From Shinella granuli (lineage in GTDB: Bacteria; Pseudomonadota; Alphaproteobacteria; Rhizobiales; Rhizobiaceae), in NCBI RefSeq assembly GCF_004341885.1, contig NZ_SLVX01000004.1, forward strand, positions 280,718 to 344,717: a stretch of 64,000 nucleotides of DNA. The letters are read 5' to 3'. The first letter of the stretch is position 1; each line of letters begins with the position of its first letter. A model generated the notes under the pieces. That model made no database searches. It saw only the letters and a list, made by a program, of their open reading frames with translations, and was not told where the DNA came from. Position numbers and translations under genes: made by a program. This document shows, piece by piece, positions 54,594-62,226 of this stretch.

Positions 54594-54877
54594 TCGAAAG
54601 AACCACTGAGACCGAAATCACGTTTACCAATCCGTTTCGTCTGGAAACCCTTTCGGAACCCCTGGAGGCGGGCACCTATCGCCTGGTCGTTGACGAGGAG
54701 TTGATAGAGGGGCTGAGCTTCACGGCGTATCGGAGGGTGGCAACCCACCTTGAGATTCCTGCGCTCTCGGTCGCGATGGCCAGGCGCCAGTTCCTTCAGG
54801 TGTCGCCGGCAGAGATTGACGAGGCATTGGCGCGGGATGGAACTGTCGTGGACGTTGGCCCGGGCAACATCTCCTGA
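54590..54877 (+). CDS. Conserved hypothetical protein (95 residues)
   Basis: The protein begins MIERTTETEITFTNPFRLET and has the beta-rich core LPAGTYRLVVDEEL-like (EAGTYRLVVDEELIEGLSF), YRRVATHLEIPALS and VSPAEIDEALARDG near its end. I recognise this pattern as a rhizobial hypothetical family often near mobile or plasmid-borne genes, without known role. AAGGCGG lies upstream and the start overlaps the previous frame. A terminator follows at 54908. Confidence 0.7.
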   Translation: MIERTTETEITFTNPFRLETLSEPLEAGTYRLVVDEELIEGLSFTAYRRVATHLEIPALSVAMARRQFLQVSPAEIDEALARDGTVVDVGPGNIS

Positions 54878-54907
54878 TCACAGATTGATCGCGTATCCTG
54901 GAGAAAG

Positions 54908-54929
54908 GGAGGGCATGCCGCCCTCCTTT
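54908..54929 (+). terminator. Terminator of unit B
   Basis: GGAGGGC and GCCCTCC pair around ATGCC, followed by TTT. It also faces the convergent gene ending at 54966. Confidence 0.7.
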
Positions 54930-54965
54930 CGCATTGGGTGCTTTGCGTGCCTTGGCGCTGTCCGA

Positions 54966-55343
54966 TCAGTGCACGGACCTATGGTACGGAGCACCGCCTT
55001 CATTCTCCCATTCCTGCAGATCGCTCTCACCGGACCTCAGGGGCCTGCTGATCGGGCGAAATGCCGTCCTGCGAACGAGCGGCAGCCCCTGGATGGCGTA
55101 TCGGGGCAGAAGGGGGGCAAAGAGTACCTTGTACTTTACCGGACGACCGAAGGACCGTTCCAGTTGCTCCGCCAGCGCGTGCGGTGAGGCTTCGCCGGAG
55201 AGGACCAACTGCATCAGCAGCCGGGTGGCAGTGTTGAATTTTTGCCCATCATCAACAAGGACATCCGAACTGTAGCCTGCCGTGTGCAGCACGGACCGGA
55301 TCATTTCCATTTCGCGTGATGAAACTTCAGCGTCGGAAGACAT
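54966..55343 (-). CDS. Small rhizobial-type protein ending in WENEGG (125 residues)
   Basis: From the ATG at 55343 (AAAGGAGGACGAC upstream) the protein starts MSSDAEVSSREMEMIRSVLH and has TAGYSSDVLVDDG, then FNTATRLLMQLVLSGE with LAEQLERSFGRP, a two-helix pattern I recognise from small rhizobial proteins. It ends QEWENEGGAPYHRSVH. The 95-residue protein of unit A shares AGY and WENEGG. A start 20 codons earlier (ATG 55403) is in frame and would add MSRALLFEGWLPWPQSKEDD; the ribosome binding site favours 55343. Confidence 0.68.
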   Translation of the reverse strand: MSSDAEVSSREMEMIRSVLHTAGYSSDVLVDDGQKFNTATRLLMQLVLSGEASPHALAEQLERSFGRPVKYKVLFAPLLPRYAIQGLPLVRRTAFRPISRPLRSGESDLQEWENEGGAPYHRSVH

Positions 55344-55416
55344 GTCGTCCTCCTTTGATTGGGGCCAGGGTAACCAACCCTCAAACAGCAGTGCCCGTGA
55401 CATGGCTGCTGAAGAA
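55335..55416 (-). promoter_or_regulatory. Shared leader module, copy C
   Basis: On the minus strand CAGCAGCCATG, GCACTGCTGTTTGAGGGTT, TGGTT loop, ACCCTGGCCC, AAGGAGGAC and ATGTCTTCC follow in order. Here RALLFEGWLPWP is in frame with the downstream gene. 55417-55741 otherwise shows only the cspA promoter region. Confidence 0.75.
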
Positions 55417-55569
55417 ACCAGTGTGAGCCTCCCGCGCGCGGTTAGCAAGGATTCAATTAAGGTCAATTCGCGCTTCCGCCGGCACGTGGCCCATACTTGG
55501 CGGGGGGGCGTGCAGGATGCAATGCCGATGCAACCCTTTGACGAGATGCAATACTGGAAAAACTAATGG

Positions 55570-55598
55570 TTGACGCACCGCTGTAAACGCGGTACAAC
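55570..55598 (+). promoter_or_regulatory. Putative sigma-70 promoter of the second cspA
   Basis: TTGACG (55570-55575), 17 bases, then TACAAC (55593-55598). The predicted leader is about 135 bases before the cspA start, like that of the first copy. Confidence 0.5.
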
Positions 55599-55741
55599 AC
55601 CTCATCGAATTTGCTTGCTGAGCTTTGCTTGTCACGCGGCTGACACCGCGTTCTGAACGAACCTTTCCTTTCAAAATCGCTATCATCATCCGCGGCGCCC
55701 TGGCGTGGCGGTTTCTCAATATTGCTATGAAAGGGTTCGTC

Positions 55742-55951
55742 ATGACCACTGGCACAGTTAAATGGTTCAATTCCACCAAGGGCTTCGGCTTCATCCAGCC
55801 TGACAATGGCGGCGCCGACGCGTTCGTCCACATCTCCGCCGTCGAGCGGGCAGGCATGCGTGATCTCGTCGAAGGCCAGAAGATCGGCTTCGATCTGGAG
55901 CGCGACAACAAGTCGGGCAAGATGTCGGCCTGCAATCTCCAGGCCGCCTGA
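55742..55951 (+). CDS. cspA: Cold shock protein, CspA family (second paralogue)
   Basis: The 69-residue cold-shock domain starts [20 protein letters not shown], with RNP1 KGFGFI and RNP2 FVHIS. It is about 70 percent identical by eye to the copy at 3692-3901. AAGGG lies before the ATG. The 3' region repeats the architecture of copy 1: the 18-mer 21 bases after the stop and a terminator 27 bases further. A member of the same small charged protein family follows, as it does near copy 1. Confidence 0.95.
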   Translation: MTTGTVKWFNSTKGFGFIQPDNGGADAFVHISAVERAGMRDLVEGQKIGFDLERDNKSGKMSACNLQAA

Positions 55952-55969
55952 TCGGGTCTCGTGCTTTCC

Positions 55970-55994
55970 TTTGACCACGGATGTACTGGCACTG
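55970..55994 (+). repeat. 18-mer GACCACGGATGTACTGGC, copy 3
   Basis: The 18-mer is 55973-55990 in the 3' region of the second cspA. It matches copy 2 over 25 bases. Confidence 0.8.
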
Positions 55995-56017
55995 CCGGAA
56001 GCACGCCCACCCCACGC

Positions 56018-56044
56018 AAGGCCAGGCATATCGCCTGGCCTTTT
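56018..56044 (+). terminator. Terminator of the second cspA
   Basis: AAGGCCAGGC and GCCTGGCCTT form a 10-base-pair stem with an ATATC loop, followed by T-rich sequence. Confidence 0.88.
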
Positions 56045-56084
56045 GTTTTCCGCTCGCTTGCCGGGCCTCACCACCGGAATTCCC

Positions 56085-56309
56085 ATGACAGAAAAATACA
56101 GCCTCTCGCGCCAGAAGGCGGAGATTGCGTTCAGCGCCATCCAGGCGCCGTTCTTTTCAAAGGACGAGGCGGTGCAGGAGCTTGCATCCATCACCCAGTC
56201 CCGCGAGGCCAAGACCTTGCGGCTTCGGGAAGCACGCCTTGCCAAGGAACTGGAGGACCGTGCGTCCGCCACGTCCGCTCTCCTCGCCAAGCGCGCCGGC
56301 GCACGATGA
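56085..56309 (+). CDS. Small charged protein, distant member of the REKKTARLR family
   Basis: The 74-residue protein begins MTEKYSLSRQKAEIAFSAIQ and includes SREAKTLRLREARLAKELE, related to REKKTARLRALRL of 2674-2898 and 51201-51389. The rest is helical and basic. It follows the cspA terminator by about 40 bases. This cspA-plus-small-basic-protein arrangement parallels the first cspA locus. Function unknown. Confidence 0.68.
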   Translation: MTEKYSLSRQKAEIAFSAIQAPFFSKDEAVQELASITQSREAKTLRLREARLAKELEDRASATSALLAKRAGAR

Positions 56310-56342
56310 TCACCTCCACACCAGAATAGACAGGACGACGAC

Positions 56343-56723
56343 TTGAAGAACACGAGAGACAACCAGCTTTCCGACCGCCGCACGGCATCAGCCGATGCGA
56401 AGTCGGCGCTGCTGAAAGCTTACCATGCGGCCCAGGTTACCGCGGCCCCCGCCAGAGCGGCGCGCCAGGCGGAGCGGACCCTCATCGCCGCGGCACGGGA
56501 GGAGCGGCGCCTCGAGCGCGAGCGGGTAAGATTGGAAGAGCGGATGCGGTTCGAAGCCGAGGCAGCCGAACAGCAGGCGGCCGCACAAGCGGCTGCGCTT
56601 GCCGAAACGCTAGCCCGCGAGAGCGCCGAAAAGGCGCGTGTCGCACGCGTGATCGAGGACGAAGCGGCACGAAAGGCCGCCCGCGATCTGCGCTACGCCA
56701 ACCGAAAGGCCAGGCAAGCATAG
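56343..56723 (+). CDS. DUF6481 family protein
   Basis: The 126-residue protein starts (TTG) MKNTRDNQLSDRRTASADAK and is almost one long Ala/Glu/Arg helix with EERRLERERVRLEERMRFEAE and ends in RDLRYANRKARQA, the DUF6481 pattern. It is predicted to be soluble and coiled. The TTG start has only a weak AGGACGACGA upstream. It lies 33 bases after the previous gene. No function known. Confidence 0.75.
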   Translation: MKNTRDNQLSDRRTASADAKSALLKAYHAAQVTAAPARAARQAERTLIAAAREERRLERERVRLEERMRFEAEAAEQQAAAQAAALAETLARESAEKARVARVIEDEAARKAARDLRYANRKARQA

Positions 56724-56819
56724 ACTTGCCCAAGGCGACATACCCCGGCGGGAACGTCTCGCGCGCGAAAGCGTTGCGGCCTGAGCGGCCTGACAACGGC
56801 TCTTCCAGGGTATGGCACC

Positions 56820-57056
56820 ATGAAAATACGCGCCGGGTTTGATATCGGTTACGAATGCGAGAACGAGACGGCGATGCTGCTTGTTCTCAGCATCCACCCC
56901 AGCCGGCGCGCGGATCTGCTCACCGAACAGGCCCTGACCCTCGACCGGCCGATCGAGGCCTGGGAATATCTGGACGTCTTCGGCAACGCCTGCAGCCGGA
57001 TACTGGCGCCGGCCGGCCTGAAGCGGTTCGAGGTCGTGACGGAAGAGCTGGCGTGA
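56820..57056 (+). pseudogene. Truncated transglutaminase-like protein (N-terminal fragment)
   Basis: The 78 residues read MKIRAGFDIGYECENETAML then LVLSIHPSRRADLL and EYLDVFGNACSRILAPAG, the N-terminal beta domain of bacterial transglutaminase-like proteins, normally about 260-290 residues with a Cys-His-Asp catalytic domain downstream. The frame stops at 57056, and the next 125 bases contain no continuation in any frame that I could see. It is therefore probably a deletion remnant; an expressed short form is possible. Confidence 0.65.
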
Positions 57057-57181
57057 TAGCGGCGGCTCCCGCAGGACGGTTTCGCATTGGCCATGATGGC
57101 ATGACGCAGCTATTGTCCACGTGAGAAATCCTGCACTGGTCTTGCAGGAAGGAAAGACCGGCCCCAGCCGACAAGGCAGAC

Positions 57182-58255
57182 ATGTCTATTCAGCGTACGA
57201 GCTTCTATGTCCTTCTGGCGCTTGTGACGATCGCCTTCATCTGGCTTCTCCTGCCCTATTACACCGCCGTCTTCTGGGCCGTCATCCTTGCGATCATCTT
57301 CTTTCCGGTCCACAGCCGGCTGGAACGCATGCTGCGCGGCCGCAGTGGCATCGCCGCCCTGCTGACGGTCCTGTTGTGCATCTGCCTCGTCATCCTTCCG
57401 GCGATGATCATCCTCGGGTCCCTCATCCAGGAGGGAACCAGCCTCTACCAGCGGATCAGCAGCAACGAGATCGACCTCAACGCATACTTCACCCGTATCC
57501 AGGATTCGCTGCCGGCATTTGTCGACAACTGGCTGAATTCGCTGCGGCTCGGCGGCTTCGCCGAACTGCGCGAGAGAATATCCTCGGGCTTCATGGAGGC
57601 GGGCCAGTCGATTGCGGGCAGCGTGCTGAGTTTCGGTCAGAACACGCTGCAATTCTTCATCAGCTTCGGTATCATGCTCTATCTCCTCTTCTTCCTGTTC
57701 AGGGACGGCGCCGCCCTCGGCCGGACGATCCGCCACGCGATACCGCTGAGCGACGACTATACGCGGCAGTTCGTCGACAAGTTCGCCGCCGTCGTGCGTG
57801 CCACCGTCAAGGGCAATATCATCATCGCGATGATCCAGGGCACGATCGGCGGCATCGCCTTCTGGGCCCTGGGAATCGAAGCCGCCTTGTTGTGGGGCGT
57901 CGTGATGACCTTCCTGTCGATGCTGCCGGCAATCGGCGCCGCGCTCGTCTGGGTTCCGGCCGCGATCTGGCTGTTCCTCATGGGCGCCTGGCTGAAGGGC
58001 GTGATCCTGGTCCTCATCGGCGTGCTGGTCATCGGACTGATCGACAACCTGCTGCGTCCGCCGCTGGTCGGCAAAGGCACGCGGCTGCCGGACTATGTGG
58101 TGCTGATCTCCACGGTCGGCGGCATCTCGCTGTTCGGCATCAACGGCTTCGTGATAGGCCCCCTGATCGCCGCCCTCTTCATCGCCGCATGGTCGCTCTT
58201 TGCCCAGCAACAGAACGCCGAGAAATCAGAGCCGACGGACACGAAAGGCATGTAA
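57182..58255 (+). CDS. AI-2E family transporter
   Basis: The 357-residue membrane protein has a hydrophobic hairpin at the N terminus (FYVLLALVTIAFIWLLLPYY), a soluble segment with helices, and a C-terminal cluster (IQGTIGGIAFWALGIEAALLWGVVMTFLSMLPAIGAALVWVPAAIW in pieces) typical of the AI-2E exporter family. The family includes AI-2 exporters and Na/H antiporters; substrate here is unknown. 58256-58531 after it has no gene and is AT-richer. Confidence 0.9.
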   Translation: MSIQRTSFYVLLALVTIAFIWLLLPYYTAVFWAVILAIIFFPVHSRLERMLRGRSGIAALLTVLLCICLVILPAMIILGSLIQEGTSLYQRISSNEIDLNAYFTRIQDSLPAFVDNWLNSLRLGGFAELRERISSGFMEAGQSIAGSVLSFGQNTLQFFISFGIMLYLLFFLFRDGAALGRTIRHAIPLSDDYTRQFVDKFAAVVRATVKGNIIIAMIQGTIGGIAFWALGIEAALLWGVVMTFLSMLPAIGAALVWVPAAIWLFLMGAWLKGVILVLIGVLVIGLIDNLLRPPLVGKGTRLPDYVVLISTVGGISLFGINGFVIGPLIAALFIAAWSLFAQQQNAEKSEPTDTKGM

Positions 58256-58531
58256 AATTTCGTCAAGCTACGGAGAGGTTTGAAGTTTCGAATGAATATT
58301 TTCAGAAAATCTGGCCGAGATTGAACGTCCCTTTGATCGATTCAACCGCGCAGCCGGAATATTTCTATTTCGTTTGGAATAATTCACGCAGACTTTCCAA
58401 GAAAATACAGGAATTTCATTTGCTTTCTACGACTTGAGGCGTAGACTGAAATAGTCCGGATTGCCATTGGCTCCAGGTCCGAGCGCGGGCCGTATCGATC
58501 CCGATAATCATCGATTAGAGGGAATAAAGTC

Positions 58532-58873
58532 ATGTCATTCAGTCAAACCTTCGAAAAAGCAAAACCCTATATGGTGGGTTTCGTTCTTGGCCTCGTGGCT
58601 GCGCCGATCATCGCCTTCAACGCGGGATGGGTTTCCACCACCAGTGCACGGGCCGAAGCCGTGAAGACCGCGCGCGTAGAGACGCTTGCGGGCATATGCT
58701 CCGCCAATGCGGGGCGGATAGCCACTGCGAGCAGCACCGACCTTGCGACAATCAAGGGATATGAAAACCGTGCCAAGCGGGACGAACTCGTCGCCGCTGC
58801 CATGGTCGATATCGAGGTGCCGGCGGACCTTCTGAGCAAGGTCACCTTCGATTGCGGACGCACATTGTCCTGA
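58532..58873 (+). CDS. Small membrane-anchored hypothetical protein
   Basis: The 113-residue protein has one N-terminal membrane helix (VGFVLGLVAAPIIAFNAGWV) and a periplasmic part with two Cys (GICSANAG near 59, FDCGRT near the C terminus), likely a disulfide. The middle is helical. AGAGGGA lies upstream. It precedes the integrative element. I do not know the family. Confidence 0.68.
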   Translation: MSFSQTFEKAKPYMVGFVLGLVAAPIIAFNAGWVSTTSARAEAVKTARVETLAGICSANAGRIATASSTDLATIKGYENRAKRDELVAAAMVDIEVPADLLSKVTFDCGRTLS

Positions 58874-58954
58874 TGCTGCGACACTGCGCAACATGAAAAC
58901 CGTTCAGATTGAATACGGCTTCGCGGCAATCATTGATTTCTTTGAAGAAATTAA

Positions 58955-58970
58955 TGGTGCCCGGAGGCGG
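58955..58970 (-). other. Putative attachment site (tRNA 3'-end identity block)
   Basis: Read on the minus strand it is CCGCCTCCGGGCACCA, which fits the T-arm, acceptor and CCA end of a bacterial tRNA. The tRNA itself does not continue to either side. It lies 168 bases before the integrase start, so it may be the duplicated 3' end left at the left border. Confidence 0.55.
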
Positions 58971-59138
58971 CATCCAATTGGAATATCAGCGTAATTCACT
59001 TCCTGTCACCGTTTATCAGACCCATTGACCAGCAGCCCTGTTCGTGTTTCGTTCAGGATCGTATATTTTCATCTCTTCTCACCCATGCTCACATTGAAAG
59101 GTGGATTGGCAGGGGGATGCAAAACGGGGCTGAAACGA

Positions 59139-60332
59139 ATGCGAGCGACCAATCGGTTAACCGCAAGAGGCGTTGTTGGGCTTCCTCCCGGCAAGCATGC
59201 CGATGGCGGCGGTCTATGGCTGGTGAAGCGCGACGACGGCGGGGCGCAATGGGTGCTTCGCCTCACGATCCACGGCCGACGCCGCGAGATGGGGCTTGGG
59301 TCACTTCTGGACGTTTCCTTGAAGGAAGCCCGCGAGGCGGCCGACAAATGGCGCGCATCTGTTCGCGCAAATGTCGATCCGATCAAGGAGCGGGAGAAGC
59401 AGCGGCGCGAGGCAGCGAAGAAGCTGCATATCCTACAGGAGATTGCCGAAGACGCCTTTGAGAGCCGGAAGGCCGAATTGAAGGGTGACGGCAAGGCCGG
59501 CCGGTGGTTCACTCCGCTGGAGCTTCATATCCTGCCGAAGCTCGGAAAGGTGCCGGTTGCGGAAATCGATCAGACGGACATTCGCGACACACTCTCCCCG
59601 ATCTGGCACGCCAAGGCAGAGACGGCACGGAAGGCGCTTAATCGCCTTGCGATCTGCATTCGCCACGCGGCAGCGCTGGGGCTAGATGTTGATTTGCAGG
59701 CAACGGAGAAAGCCCGCGCACTTCTCGGCCAGCAGCGCCACAAGGCGGAGAACATTCCGGCTCTACCATGGGCGGAGGTTCCGGCTTTCTACGCTTCGCT
59801 GTCCGATGGCACTATCACTCACCTTGCATTGCGGTTGCTGATCTTGACCGGCGTGCGCTCTGGGCCGCTTCGCTTCCTTCGCTTTGATCAGATCGACGGC
59901 GACATTTGGACCATTCCCGGCGAAGCCCAGAAGGGGCGCAAGGACAAGACGCCCGATTTCCGCGTGCCACTGGTGCCGGAAGCATTGGCAATCATCGAGC
60001 AAGCCAAGCCGCTCGCCCGCGATGGCTATCTCTTCCCTAGCGTCCGCAAAGGGGTGATTTCCGATGCCACCATGTCCCGATTGATGGAGCGCCGCGAGAT
60101 GGCAGCTCGCCCGCATGGCTTCCGCTCCAGCCTTCGCGACTGGATCGCAGAAACCACGGATACGCCATACGACGTGGCTGAGACGACGCTGGGCCATGTG
60201 GTCGGCGGCAAAGTGGAGCGCGCCTATAGGCGAACTGATTTCCTTGAACAGCGTCGGAAGCTTTTGGAGCGATGGGCGAGCCACGTCACGGGCGGGAGCG
60301 GAAAACTCCTGCGCTTGGTGGAGAACGGATAG
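59139..60332 (+). CDS. Tyrosine-type phage integrase
   Basis: The 397-residue recombinase has the N-terminal integrase DUF4102-like beta domain (GKHADGGGLWLVKRDDGGAQW), a central core-binding domain and a catalytic domain with the first Arg in LTGVRSGPLRFLR, the H-x-x-R in PHGFRSSLRDW, the second His in LGHVVGGK and the nucleophile Tyr in ERAYRRTD. The longer reading from 59025 adds an unlikely leader. It would integrate the element at the tRNA-like site just upstream. Confidence 0.93.
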   Translation: MRATNRLTARGVVGLPPGKHADGGGLWLVKRDDGGAQWVLRLTIHGRRREMGLGSLLDVSLKEAREAADKWRASVRANVDPIKEREKQRREAAKKLHILQEIAEDAFESRKAELKGDGKAGRWFTPLELHILPKLGKVPVAEIDQTDIRDTLSPIWHAKAETARKALNRLAICIRHAAALGLDVDLQATEKARALLGQQRHKAENIPALPWAEVPAFYASLSDGTITHLALRLLILTGVRSGPLRFLRFDQIDGDIWTIPGEAQKGRKDKTPDFRVPLVPEALAIIEQAKPLARDGYLFPSVRKGVISDATMSRLMERREMAARPHGFRSSLRDWIAETTDTPYDVAETTLGHVVGGKVERAYRRTDFLEQRRKLLERWASHVTGGSGKLLRLVENG

Positions 60333-60426
60333 ACACGGAACCCGTAGGGATAGGCCGGCCAGCCGACAAGCCAGGATGCACCGCCTGGTTTCCCTGCGGT
60401 AACACGGTGCTTCGCAAGGTGCTGCG

Positions 60427-61284
60427 ATGGTGGACATTGACGACAAACTATTCTGGATCGGTGGACTTGGCTGGCCGGGTGACGCCTACGGTCAAGTGTT
60501 TCTTGGTCGAGCGGCCAGACAGTTAGGAAAGACACTTTTCCCGTCAGACTGGACCGGCGCGGAGATGATGACGGAGCTGCCATATCCAAGGGACGTGTTT
60601 TACATCGACGGCGAGGAACGAACGACGCCTAAGCCGCTTTTTTGGATCGAGGTCCACCTTCTCGATATTCTTGCTCGGGTTATTCGAGAGAACCACCCGG
60701 AGATTGGTATCCGCTTCACGCCGGGTCCGACGCGCCGGCCGGTGCTGACGGATGAGCAATATATGATGGCGTTGACGACTATCGAGCGCGTGAATCCTAT
60801 CCGCGGCGCGGCACTTTCTCGCTGGGCCAAGGTCTCCGCCGAACTCGGCGCAGCACTTCGAGATGGTAAGATAAAGTTTGCTCTCCTGCCCACTCAAGGC
60901 GGTCAGTTCCTGACCGACACACAGCCTTTCTGGTGGAATATTCCATCCACAGCGCATCGGTGGATGCGGTGCCGAATGTCTCCGACCGAACCGTATTCTA
61001 CGGCGTCTGTCGGTGCCGGGTTCATGTACATATTTGTGGACGACGCGGATCTCGCGTCTTTCCTGGCAGACCACCGAATGGCTGACGCCACCGCGGCCAC
61101 GCCCATGCAGCAAAGCAGCAACAAAACCTTCACGGCGGCTCTCGCCCTGCTGTCGAACTGGAATCCGCCGAAGCGAACCATCCGGGCTTTCGAATCATAC
61201 TGCAAGGAGAATGGCATCTCCTCCAAAATAGCCCGCGAAGCCTACGGAACACTTGGAACTGCCAAAGGCAGAAAGCGCGCTTAA
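60427..61284 (+). CDS. Hypothetical element protein
   Basis: The 285-residue protein begins MVDIDDKLFWIGGLGWPGDA and is mixed helix and strand with many Trp (about nine). There is no signal, membrane helix or recognised motif. It lies between the integrase and the operator cluster, co-directional. Its C terminus ends in basic residues (GTAKGRKRA), so nucleic-acid contact is possible but not shown. Confidence 0.6.
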   Translation: MVDIDDKLFWIGGLGWPGDAYGQVFLGRAARQLGKTLFPSDWTGAEMMTELPYPRDVFYIDGEERTTPKPLFWIEVHLLDILARVIRENHPEIGIRFTPGPTRRPVLTDEQYMMALTTIERVNPIRGAALSRWAKVSAELGAALRDGKIKFALLPTQGGQFLTDTQPFWWNIPSTAHRWMRCRMSPTEPYSTASVGAGFMYIFVDDADLASFLADHRMADATAATPMQQSSNKTFTAALALLSNWNPPKRTIRAFESYCKENGISSKIAREAYGTLGTAKGRKRA

Positions 61285-61296
61285 TTGTGCAGGAAA

Positions 61297-61440
61297 TGCG
61301 CACGGGGGGGCTGTTCAGTCCTGCGCAATTACCAGAACGACTGTTCATTTCACGCGCAAGCAAGTTTATTTCGCAAAAAAATGAACAGGAAATGCGCACG
61401 AATTGCGCAAACATTTGAATAGACTGCGCATTTTTCAGCG
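61297..61440. promoter_or_regulatory. Cluster of five TGCGCA boxes (operators or iterons)
   Basis: TGCGCA occurs at 61297, 61322, 61393, 61404 and 61435. A longer block AGGAAATGCGCACG is present twice (61291-61304 and 61387-61400). The region is AT-richer than the rest. It is the gap before the AlpA-like gene. Confidence 0.6.
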
Positions 61441-61518
61441 CTCACCTTTCTCCTCGTTTTCAAACTTCCTCATGCCCGCTCACTGAAACGCGGCGAGGAT
61501 CGAAACGAGGAAAAGCAG

Positions 61519-61710
61519 ATGAATGCCCATGACCCGCTGCTGACGGCCAAGGAAAGCGCCGAACTCCTGACGGTCAGCATCCCCACCTTTTACCGTCTCC
61601 TTCAGAAGGGCCGTATCCCGAAAGCTGTTCGCCTTGGCGACCATCCGCGGTGGCCTCGCTCCGAAATCCTTGGCGTCATCGAAGCCGCTAAGCAGACGCG
61701 CGCGGCATAA
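61519..61710 (+). CDS. AlpA-type helix-turn-helix regulator/excisionase
   Basis: The 63-residue protein reads LLTAKESAELLTVSIPTFYR then LLQKGRIPKAVRLGDHPRWPR, the MerR-like HTH of AlpA/excisionase proteins that control integrase and excision. It follows the TGCGCA cluster, a likely site of action. GAGGAAAAGCAG lies upstream. It begins a run of closely packed genes. Confidence 0.85.
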   Translation: MNAHDPLLTAKESAELLTVSIPTFYRLLQKGRIPKAVRLGDHPRWPRSEILGVIEAAKQTRAA

Positions 61711-61720
61711 GGGGGCGACG

Positions 61721-61933
61721 ATGAAAACGAAGAACCCCGCCACGGGTATCCGGGGCGAGGCTCGAAATATCCAGCATCTTGGCGGAGCTGATGTTTCGAA
61801 CCTTACCGAAAACACCCTCAAAACTCAATCTGAAATGCTGGCGGCCCACTCCGTCATGCGTAGGTTCGGCGTGTCGTATTTCCACGCCCTGACCGTCTGC
61901 CAGCTCCATGGCCTTGGAGGTACGGCAGCATGA
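61721..61933 (+). CDS. Small element protein (70 residues)
   Basis: The protein reads MKTKNPATGIRGEARNIQHL and has LAAHSVMRRFGVSYFHALTV near its end, a short helical block. GGGGG precedes the ATG by six bases; upstream in-frame extension is not supported. It overlaps the next gene by four bases. Confidence 0.6.
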   Translation: MKTKNPATGIRGEARNIQHLGGADVSNLTENTLKTQSEMLAAHSVMRRFGVSYFHALTVCQLHGLGGTAA

Positions 61934-62226
61934 AAAAGCTCACCATCACCGCCCGCATTCTTCCCGACGGCAAGCCCATGACGGTCATCGGCCGCGATGC
62001 CTGGGCTCTCCGCAATCTCATCAATGCCGGCACGGCCGGGTGCACTCCGATTGACCACCCCGGCCCGCGCTGGTCGCATTATATCTTCAAATTGAGGAGT
62101 TTCGGCTTCCTCATCGAGACCGTCCACGAGAACCACGGCGGCCCGTTCGCCGGCACCCACGCTCGGTACGTTCTGCGCTCCAGCGTGGAAGTCCTGCGCG
62201 CCTCCGATCAGCAGGAAGCCGCTTAA
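61930..62226 (+). CDS. Winged-helix-like element protein
   Basis: The 98-residue protein has ARILPDGKPMTVIGRDAWALRNLINAG then HPGPRWSHYIFKLRSFGFLIETVHE, which I recognise as a winged-helix domain found in phage and island genes near replication functions. Its start overlaps the previous gene (ATGA), and its stop is directly before the helicase ATG. Confidence 0.72.
   Translation: MKKLTITARILPDGKPMTVIGRDAWALRNLINAGTAGCTPIDHPGPRWSHYIFKLRSFGFLIETVHENHGGPFAGTHARYVLRSSVEVLRASDQQEAA

Noticed and set aside
59025..59138. N-terminal extension of the integrase
   Set aside because: The extra 38 codons do not fit integrase N termini; ATG 59139 gives the standard start.
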